Positions 24,348 through 30,577 of a stretch of 64,000 bases of DNA are shown here, in pieces. Source of the DNA: Salinibacterium sp. (GTDB lineage Bacteria > Actinomycetota > Actinomycetes > Actinomycetales > Microbacteriaceae); the NCBI GenBank assembly GCA_019638845.1, contig JAHBSZ010000002.1:620001-684000 (forward strand). The letters are read 5' to 3'. Below the pieces are notes generated by a model, which did no database searches, was not told the DNA's origin, and saw only the letters and a list, made by a program, of their open reading frames with translations. Each line of letters opens with the position of its first letter. The stretch's first letter is position 1. Made by a program: the position numbers and the translations under genes.

Positions 24348-25727
24348 TTATGCCCCCGAGCGCTGCTCGGCGACAGCGCGGTCAAGAGCGGAACGCACGC
24401 CGGTCACCATCTGCTCGAGCTCGTCTTCAGTGGTCACGAATGGCGGTGCAAAGGACACGGTGTCGGCGTCAGGAAGCGCACGCGTGATGACGCCGAACTC
24501 GCGGGCGGCCTTCGTGACCGCCGCCGCGAAAGCGCCTTGCGGGGCAAACGGACGCAACGGCTCGCGCGATTCGACGAACTCGACGCTCGCCATGAGGCCC
24601 ATACCGCGGGTCTCCGCGACGTTGGGGTGGTCGGCAAACCTGTCCCGCAGAACCTCGTGCAGGAACTTTCCCTTCGACGCGACTTGGGCGATGAGCCCTT
24701 CCCGTTCGATGATGTCGAGATTCGCCATCGCGGCGGCCGCAGCGAGTGGATGTGCGGAGTAGGTATATCCATGACCAAAGCTGCCGTACTTCGCTGAGCC
24801 ATCCAGCAGCACCTTCCACACCTTTTCACTCACCAGAACGGCCGACAGCGGAACGTAAGCCGAGGTGATGCCCTTCGCCACGGTCATCAGATCGGGTCGC
24901 ATACCCACCGCGGTGCTGCCGAAAGGAACGCCGAGCCGGCCGAAGCCGTTGACGACCTCGTCGGCGATGAGGAGCACGTCGTAGCGGTCGAGAACCTCCT
25001 GGACCTTCGCAAAGTAGGTCTCGGGCGGCACGATGACGCCGCCAGCGGCCATCACGGGTTCCGCGATCATCGCAGCCACCGTGTCGGGGCCCTCATTGAT
25101 GATGAGACGCTCGATCTCGGTGACGAGCGACGCGACGAACTGCTCGTCAGTCTGCCCCGCCTCACGCTCCCAGAGGCGGTGTGGCGGGCGGACGTGCCGG
25201 ATCATGGGCAACGGCAAATCGAATCCATCGTGCAGATTCTTCATGCCGGTAAGGCCACCCGACATCACCGTCACGCCGTGGTAGCCGCGGCGACGCGAGA
25301 TGATCTTCTTCTTCATGGGCCGCCCGAGCACATTGTTGTAATACCAGACGAGCTTCACCTGGGTGTCATTGGCGTCGGAACCGGAGTTCCCGAAGAAGAC
25401 CTTGCTCATCGGCACCGGCGCCATTGCGATCAGGCGCTCTGAGAGTTGGGCGGGCAGGTCAGTACCCATCGAGGAGAACGCGTGAAAATAGGGCAGCGTG
25501 AGCGCCTGCTTGCGGATGGCCTCCGCCATGTCCGGATGCGAGTAGCCGACATTCACGCACCAAAGACCGGCCATTGCATCGAGGTACTCCCGCCCGGTGC
25601 TGTCCGTAACAGTGGCCCCGTGTCCTTCGACGATCGTGACGCTCGGCCCACTCTTATCGTGGGCAGCGAGGTTCGTCATCGGGTGGAACAGGAAGTTGCG
25701 GTCTTTTTCCTCGATTTGCATGCTCAT
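24348..25727 (-). CDS. Class III omega-aminotransferase (putrescine/beta-alanine:pyruvate type)
   Basis: A PLP enzyme of 459 residues, close in pattern to putrescine- and beta-alanine-pyruvate transaminases: LDAMAGLWCVNVGYSHP, FFGNSGSDANDT, YHGVTVMSGG, PLP-phosphate-binding Asp256 in ADEVVNGFGR and Schiff-base Lys285 in AKGITSAYVP. Such enzymes move a terminal amino group to pyruvate, giving an aldehyde and alanine. The ATG at 25727 is preferred over a longer frame from 25820 that crosses the divergent promoter. It is the first gene of the leftward operon with the kinase-like, P-protein-like and racemase genes. It is divergent from the aldehyde dehydrogenase that could oxidise its product. 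Confidence 0.88.
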   Translation of the reverse strand: MSMQIEEKDRNFLFHPMTNLAAHDKSGPSVTIVEGHGATVTDSTGREYLDAMAGLWCVNVGYSHPDMAEAIRKQALTLPYFHAFSSMGTDLPAQLSERLIAMAPVPMSKVFFGNSGSDANDTQVKLVWYYNNVLGRPMKKKIISRRRGYHGVTVMSGGLTGMKNLHDGFDLPLPMIRHVRPPHRLWEREAGQTDEQFVASLVTEIERLIINEGPDTVAAMIAEPVMAAGGVIVPPETYFAKVQEVLDRYDVLLIADEVVNGFGRLGVPFGSTAVGMRPDLMTVAKGITSAYVPLSAVLVSEKVWKVLLDGSAKYGSFGHGYTYSAHPLAAAAAMANLDIIEREGLIAQVASKGKFLHEVLRDRFADHPNVAETRGMGLMASVEFVESREPLRPFAPQGAFAAAVTKAAREFGVITRALPDADTVSFAPPFVTTEDELEQMVTGVRSALDRAVAEQRSGA

Positions 25728-25740
25728 CACTTTCAGATCT

Positions 25741-25755
25741 GTGCGCATTACGCAC
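25741..25755. promoter_or_regulatory. Candidate IclR-type operator in the aminotransferase/aldehyde dehydrogenase promoter
   Basis: GTGCGCATTACGCAC is a palindrome with perfect five-base arms (GTGCG/CGCAC). It lies in the 113-bp divergent region. A 12-of-15 match occurs at 36896-36910 in the other divergent promoter of the island. The words CGCACAATA (25770-25778) and CGTATGC (25782-25788) also recur there. The IclR protein encoded at 27380 is the likely binder; this is inferred. Confidence 0.5.
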
Positions 25756-25840
25756 CTGCGGTCGCAAATCGCACAATACCTCGTATGCTGGGAGTATCCA
25801 AACCATTTCCGCCGTCCCAACCAGAGAGGTGTGGCAAACG

Positions 25841-27310
25841 ATGCCCTTCACTCGTCACGAACTCCTCAAGAGCCCACTGTTGCGTACCCAGTTGCACTAT
25901 GGCGGACAGTGGCGAGACGGGTCTGACGGCACCACAAAGGCTGTCACCGATCCTTCGACGGGCGAGGAGATCGTGCAGGTGGCGATCGCGACCGCGCAGG
26001 ATGTCACGGCCGCAATTGAGGCTGCACAGATCGCCTTCATGAGCTGGTCGAAGACCCCGGCACCCGAACGATCGAAGATCCTTCGCCGGTGGTACAACCT
26101 GGTCGTGGAGAACGCCGACGAGCTCGCCGAAATCCTCACCTGGGAGCAGGGCAAGCCGCTCGCGGAGGCGAAGGCAGAAGTTCTGTACGGCGCAGGCTTC
26201 ATCGAATGGTTCGCCGAGGAGGCCAAGCGCCTCTATGGCGAGGTCATCCCCACCAACAATCCCAACCGCCGGATGTACACGACCCGCAACGCGGTTGGTG
26301 TGACCGCAGCGATCACACCATGGAACTTCCCGGCCGCCATGATCCTGCGGAAGGCCTCCCCCGCACTCGCGGCCGGATGCTCGATGATCATCAAGCCCGC
26401 CAGCGAAACGCCGCTCTCGGCGTTCGCCCTCGTCGCTCTCGCGGAGCAGGCGGGAATCCCGGCCGGAGTTCTCAGCGTCGTCAACGGCTCCGGCGCCACG
26501 ATTGGCGCAGTGCTCACGAGCCACGAGCTGGTGCGCACGATCAGCTTTACCGGCTCGACCGAGGTCGGGCGCACGCTCATGGCCCAGTCGTCCGGAACCA
26601 TCAAGCGCCTCGCCCTCGAACTCGGCGGCAACGCGCCTCTCATCGTGTTCGACGACGCGGACATCGCGACGGCCGTGCGCGGAACAATCGACTCGAAGTT
26701 CCGCAACGCGGGGCAGACGTGCGTGTGCGCCAACCGGATACTCGTGCAGGAGGGCATCCATGATGCCTACGTCGCCGCGCTCTCGGCCGAAGTGGCAAAG
26801 CTCAAACTCGGGGACGGTCGTGACCCGGGGACAACCCAAGGGCCGCTCATCTCGCAGTCAGCGGTCGACAAGGTGGAATCGCACATCGCTGATGCGGTCT
26901 CCAAGGGCGCGACGGTTGTCCACGGTGGCAGCCTGAGCGAGCTTGGCGGAACCTTCTTCCAGCCGACACTCATCGTCGGCGCCACCTCCGACATGCTGGT
27001 CTCCACCGAAGAGACGTTTGGCCCGCTTGCCCCGGTTTTCAAGTTCTCTACGGAGGCCGAGGCGATCGAGATGGCCAATGACACCGAGTTCGGTCTCGCC
27101 GCGTACTTCTTCAGCCGCGACTTCGGCCGGATTACCCGCGTCTCGGAGGGGCTCGAGGCGGGTGTGGTCGGCGTGAATACCGGCCTGATCTCGTATGAGG
27201 GCGCGCCGTTCGGCGGTGTCAAGCAGTCCGGTATCGGCCGTGAGGGCTCCCTGCACGGCATCGAGGAGTACACCGAGTTGAAGTACGTGTGCATCGAAGG
27301 CGTCCTGTGA
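25841..27310 (+). CDS. NAD(P)-dependent semialdehyde dehydrogenase (succinate or 2-oxoglutarate semialdehyde type)
   Basis: A 489-residue aldehyde dehydrogenase with the succinate-semialdehyde pattern: coenzyme motif ITPWNFPAAMILRK, GFTGSTEVGR-type loop, catalytic Glu260 in LELGGNAP and nucleophile Cys294 in GQTCVCANR. It ends with the KQSGIGREG motif typical of GabD and of 2-oxoglutarate semialdehyde dehydrogenases. The ATG at 25841 has GAGAGGTG about ten bases upstream; a GTG at 25829 is less well placed. In hydroxyproline catabolism such an enzyme oxidises 2-oxoglutarate semialdehyde, and divergence from an omega-aminotransferase suits it equally to an amine-derived aldehyde. An IclR gene follows 69 bp downstream. 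Confidence 0.9.
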   Translation: MPFTRHELLKSPLLRTQLHYGGQWRDGSDGTTKAVTDPSTGEEIVQVAIATAQDVTAAIEAAQIAFMSWSKTPAPERSKILRRWYNLVVENADELAEILTWEQGKPLAEAKAEVLYGAGFIEWFAEEAKRLYGEVIPTNNPNRRMYTTRNAVGVTAAITPWNFPAAMILRKASPALAAGCSMIIKPASETPLSAFALVALAEQAGIPAGVLSVVNGSGATIGAVLTSHELVRTISFTGSTEVGRTLMAQSSGTIKRLALELGGNAPLIVFDDADIATAVRGTIDSKFRNAGQTCVCANRILVQEGIHDAYVAALSAEVAKLKLGDGRDPGTTQGPLISQSAVDKVESHIADAVSKGATVVHGGSLSELGGTFFQPTLIVGATSDMLVSTEETFGPLAPVFKFSTEAEAIEMANDTEFGLAAYFFSRDFGRITRVSEGLEAGVVGVNTGLISYEGAPFGGVKQSGIGREGSLHGIEEYTELKYVCIEGVL

Positions 27311-27379
27311 CGCGGGGGCAATCCCGGGAAGACGCGGATTGGTACTATGCGAATTCCACGACAATGAGGGACTATCGCG

Positions 27380-28183
27380 ATGGCTAATGTTGAGGACACC
27401 CGCAAGTCGGGCGAGTTCATCCAATCCCTCGACCGAGGTCTTTCGGTAATCCGGGCCTTCTCGAATGACCGCGACATGCTGTCGCTCGCCGATGTCGCGC
27501 GCATCACCAACCTCAGCCGAGCAGCAGTTCGCCGTTCCCTTCTCACGCTCGAGGTGCTCGGTTACGTGGGTAGCCGACGTAACCGGTTCTACCTCCGGCC
27601 GCGTGTGCTCGACCTTGGTTACGCCTTCCTCTCGTCATCGTCGGCGATCGACGTGACTCAGGACCACCTGCGTCGCCTCTCTGCGCGCATCGGCGAGTCC
27701 GTCTCCGCGTGCGAGTACGACGACGGTGATGTTGTCTACGTCGCCCGTGCCGCTGCGGAAACCATTCTCCCCATCCGACTCGGGATCGGCCGCCGCCTGC
27801 CTGCGTTCTGCACGTCCACGGGGCGCGTTTTGATTTCCGAGTTCAGCGCCGACCAACTCGACGAGTTCTTCGAGAAGTACCCACGAGAAAAGCTCTCCCC
27901 CGCGACCATCATCGACGAGAAAGAGCTGCGCGACCGCATCGCTCAGGTGCGCGAACAAGGCTGGTCGCTGAACAACCAGGAAGTCGACATGGGTGCACGT
28001 TCGGTCGCTGCTCCCGTGATCGGCGCCGACGGTCAATACCTCAGCGCGGTGAACATCTCGGTGTCAACGTCGCGCGTTTCGGTCGACCAGCTATGCGACG
28101 AATTCGTCCCCATCCTCCTCGACGCGACGGCAAAGATCAGCGCCGACCTCGCGCTCATCAACCGCCGCAAGACCTACGAATGA
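27380..28183 (+). CDS. IclR-family transcriptional regulator
   Basis: The 267-residue protein has an N-terminal winged helix (IQSLDRGLSVIRAFSNDRDM, then LSRAAVRRSLLTLEVLGYV) and an IclR effector domain (CEYDDGDVVYVARA, LPAFCTSTGRVLISE, NNQEVDMGARSVAAPV), most like the PcaR/PobR group. Such proteins activate or repress catabolic operons on binding a pathway intermediate. It is the only regulator within the 19-42 kb island. The two divergent promoters of the island share candidate sites, so it may control both. The following Old Yellow Enzyme gene starts 12 bp after its stop. Confidence 0.92.
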   Translation: MANVEDTRKSGEFIQSLDRGLSVIRAFSNDRDMLSLADVARITNLSRAAVRRSLLTLEVLGYVGSRRNRFYLRPRVLDLGYAFLSSSSAIDVTQDHLRRLSARIGESVSACEYDDGDVVYVARAAAETILPIRLGIGRRLPAFCTSTGRVLISEFSADQLDEFFEKYPREKLSPATIIDEKELRDRIAQVREQGWSLNNQEVDMGARSVAAPVIGADGQYLSAVNISVSTSRVSVDQLCDEFVPILLDATAKISADLALINRRKTYE

Positions 28184-28195
28184 AGTGGACCCTGA

Positions 28196-29278
28196 GTGTC
28201 GCTCCCTGAACCACAGCTTTTCCAGCCCATCACCATCAACGGCTTGACCCTGCCGCATCGCTTATGGGTAGCCCCCATGTGCCAGTACTCGTCGGTCGAC
28301 GGGATGCCCAACGACTGGCACCTCGTACACCTCGGCTCGTTCGCGATCGGCCGCGCCGGCCTCATCATGACCGAAGCGACCGCAGTCTCGCCCGAGGGTC
28401 GCATCACGCCCGAAGACGTTGGTATCTGGAACGACGAGCACACCGTCGGCTGGCGTCGGGTCGTGGACTTCGTGCACGGCATGAACACCGCAATCGGCGT
28501 TCAGCTCGCGCACGCCGGCCGCAAAGCGTCCGCCTATGCGCCGACGCGCGGACGCGGTTCGGTTCCCGCAGAGGAATCGGGCTGGACCACCGTCGGCCCG
28601 TCTGACGTCGCCTATGGAAGGTTCACTCCCCCCGAAGCTCTCGACGCAGACGGTATTGCCAAGGTGATCGCAGACTTCACCGCGGGTGCACGGCGAGCGG
28701 TCGAGGCCGGATTCGATCTCGTCGAGGTACACGCAGCCCATGGCTATCTTCTCGGGCAGTTCCTCTCGCCCACGTCAAACCTGCGCACCGACGAATACGG
28801 CGGCGACGTGCACCGGCGAGCGCGCCTCACGCGCGAGGTGGTTGCTGCCGTACGCGCGGTCATCCCCGCCACCATGCCACTAGTGCTTCGTATCTCCGCA
28901 ACCGAATGGGTGCCCGACGGCGTGACCGTCGCTGACACCATCGAGGCACTGCACGATATCGACGGCGTGGACCTCGTGAGCGTCTCGTCTGGCGGCAACG
29001 ATCCGCGACAAGAGATCCCGTCGCATCCCGGCTACCAGCAGCCACTCTCTCGTGAGATCCGCGCGGCCATCTCGATCCCCGTCGGAGTGGCGGGCCTGAT
29101 CACCACACCAGCGCAGGCCGAGGCCGCGATCGCCGCTGGCGACACCGACGTCGTCTACGTGGCCCGACAGTTCTTGCGTGACCCCATGCTCGCCTTGCAC
29201 GCGTCGGCGGAGCTCGGCGGCTCGCTCGAGTGGCCCTGGCAGTACGAACGCGCGCAGTACCTCAAGGGACTGTCGTAG
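28196..29278 (+). CDS. Old Yellow Enzyme-family flavin oxidoreductase (YqjM type)
   Basis: A 360-residue FMN TIM-barrel protein of the thermophilic-like OYE class. Visible motifs are VAPMCQYSSVDG with the redox-tuning Cys29, GVQLAHAGRKAS, the substrate-anion pair in EVHAAHGYLLGQFLSP, and SNLRTDEYGG. These enzymes reduce alpha,beta-unsaturated carbonyls with NADPH. The start is a GTG 12 bp after the IclR stop, so the two are co-transcribed. Its substrate in this island is unknown. It could reduce an unsaturated intermediate, or be a degradative dienoyl-type or demethylating relative, since the wider family includes amine demethylases. Confidence 0.88.
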   Translation: MSLPEPQLFQPITINGLTLPHRLWVAPMCQYSSVDGMPNDWHLVHLGSFAIGRAGLIMTEATAVSPEGRITPEDVGIWNDEHTVGWRRVVDFVHGMNTAIGVQLAHAGRKASAYAPTRGRGSVPAEESGWTTVGPSDVAYGRFTPPEALDADGIAKVIADFTAGARRAVEAGFDLVEVHAAHGYLLGQFLSPTSNLRTDEYGGDVHRRARLTREVVAAVRAVIPATMPLVLRISATEWVPDGVTVADTIEALHDIDGVDLVSVSSGGNDPRQEIPSHPGYQQPLSREIRAAISIPVGVAGLITTPAQAEAAIAAGDTDVVYVARQFLRDPMLALHASAELGGSLEWPWQYERAQYLKGLS

Positions 29279-29285
29279 CAGAACC

Positions 29286-29612
29286 TCAGTGGCCGGCGGA
29301 GCCCGTCGGAGCGTCGGCACTCGACGCGCCGATCTGGTGCTCCACGGTCATGCCGTCGCGCACGAATGTGACACAGGTGCGCGTATTGGGAACCCCGTCA
29401 ACGATCATGACGCAGTCGAAGCACACGCCCATTCCGCAGAAGTATCCGCGGGGGTCGTGGTGGTCGGTCTCGCGCAACTCCAGCCCACCGGCAGCCATCA
29501 CCGCCGCTGCGATGCTCTCTCCTTCGTAGGCGTCGACATCCTGCCCGTCGATGCGCATCCGAAGGCCAGCACCCCGTTCGAGGCCGTGGCCGGGCACGCG
29601 CCCGCTGCTCAC
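29286..29612 (-). CDS. Small [2Fe-2S] subunit of a D-amino-acid/hydroxyproline dehydrogenase
   Basis: The 108-residue protein has four cysteines in the plant-type ferredoxin pattern, CGMGVCFDC then RTC (Cys59, Cys64, Cys67, Cys80). Fer2_4-type subunits like this accompany the FAD subunits of hydrogen-cyanide synthase, opine oxidase and D-hydroxyproline dehydrogenase, passing electrons from substrate flavin to the membrane chain. Its ATG overlaps the stop of the DapA-like gene by four bases and it is the last gene of the leftward operon. The partner is almost certainly the large fused flavoprotein two genes upstream. Confidence 0.87.
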   Translation of the reverse strand: MSSGRVPGHGLERGAGLRMRIDGQDVDAYEGESIAAAVMAAGGLELRETDHHDPRGYFCGMGVCFDCVMIVDGVPNTRTCVTFVRDGMTVEHQIGASSADAPTGSAGH

Positions 29613-30544
29613 GGTTGCACCCCCAGCAAGCCCTCCTCCACGAGGACAGCGCGCATCGTCGATAGTGCCTCAGGGTCGGTGATCGGCAAGCGCGGACGAC
29701 GCACGTGACCCGCGGGCTGTCCGAGCATGCGCATGAGCTCCTTGAGTTGCGACTGATAGCCCCCGTAGATGCCCGCCCAGCCACCAGGCAGCCACAGCTT
29801 GGGAAAGAGACGATCCGTGATCACGGCATACTCGGCCATCGCGTCGAAATCGCCGGCCCAGTAGTTCTCCCAGAATGTCGGATCAGGGCGACCCGCGAGC
29901 GAACCCCCGCCGATGGTGCCGTCCCCGCCCTCGGTTCGAAGCACTTCGACACCGGTGGCCGACATGTATGGCCCAAACACGCGGACTCGATCACGCACAC
30001 GGCGAGAGGTCTCGAAGAACTGGTCGACGTTCGGGGTGCTGTCCTTCATCGCGACTACCGAGTCGATGTCGGCGAGCCGATCTGCAAGATCGCTGTCGAT
30101 GTCAACGCCAGTTCCGTGCGGCCAGTTGTAGATGACCAGGGGTGCGCGCACGAGGTCGCTGATCTCCTCGTACCATGCCACGACCTCGTTGGGGAAGAGC
30201 TTGATGTACGGGGGTGGAGAGGCGAGCACCCCATCCGCGCCCGCGCCGATGGCGTGAGCGGCGAGCCGCTGCACGTTCTCGGCTCGATTGGAGGTGCAAC
30301 CCACGAGCACGCGGAGCCGTCCCGCTGCCGCGCCAACTGCAGCCTCGGCAACTTCCATGCGTTCAGATTCACTTTGCGAGAACCACTCACCGCACGTGCC
30401 GTTGACGGCCACGCCATGCATGCCCTCATCCACGTAGTGCTCGATGAGTGCACCCAGAGTCTCGGTGTCGAGCTCCCCGCTCTCGGTGAACGGGGTGACA
30501 ACGGCGGGGAAGTACCCGGCCCAATCGACGTCGTTGCGGTTCAT
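29609..30544 (-). CDS. DapA-family lyase/deaminase, possibly 1-pyrroline-4-hydroxy-2-carboxylate deaminase
   Basis: A 311-residue class I aldolase-fold protein of the dihydrodipicolinate synthase family. Schiff-base Lys167 (VVAMKDST) and the catalytic Tyr139 (LVIYNWP) are present; the first motif GTCGEWF replaces the usual GTTGE. In D-hydroxyproline pathways a DapA-family deaminase converts 1-pyrroline-4-hydroxy-2-carboxylate to 2-oxoglutarate semialdehyde. Its place between the flavin dehydrogenase and the [2Fe-2S] subunit fits that step exactly. Alternative sugar-acid lyase activity is possible since DapA-family members are diverse. Confidence 0.85.
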   Translation of the reverse strand: MNRNDVDWAGYFPAVVTPFTESGELDTETLGALIEHYVDEGMHGVAVNGTCGEWFSQSESERMEVAEAAVGAAAGRLRVLVGCTSNRAENVQRLAAHAIGAGADGVLASPPPYIKLFPNEVVAWYEEISDLVRAPLVIYNWPHGTGVDIDSDLADRLADIDSVVAMKDSTPNVDQFFETSRRVRDRVRVFGPYMSATGVEVLRTEGGDGTIGGGSLAGRPDPTFWENYWAGDFDAMAEYAVITDRLFPKLWLPGGWAGIYGGYQSQLKELMRMLGQPAGHVRRPRLPITDPEALSTMRAVLVEEGLLGVQP

Positions 30545-30577
30545 TCCTGAATGTATCTCTTCCTCGTGGCGTGCTGG

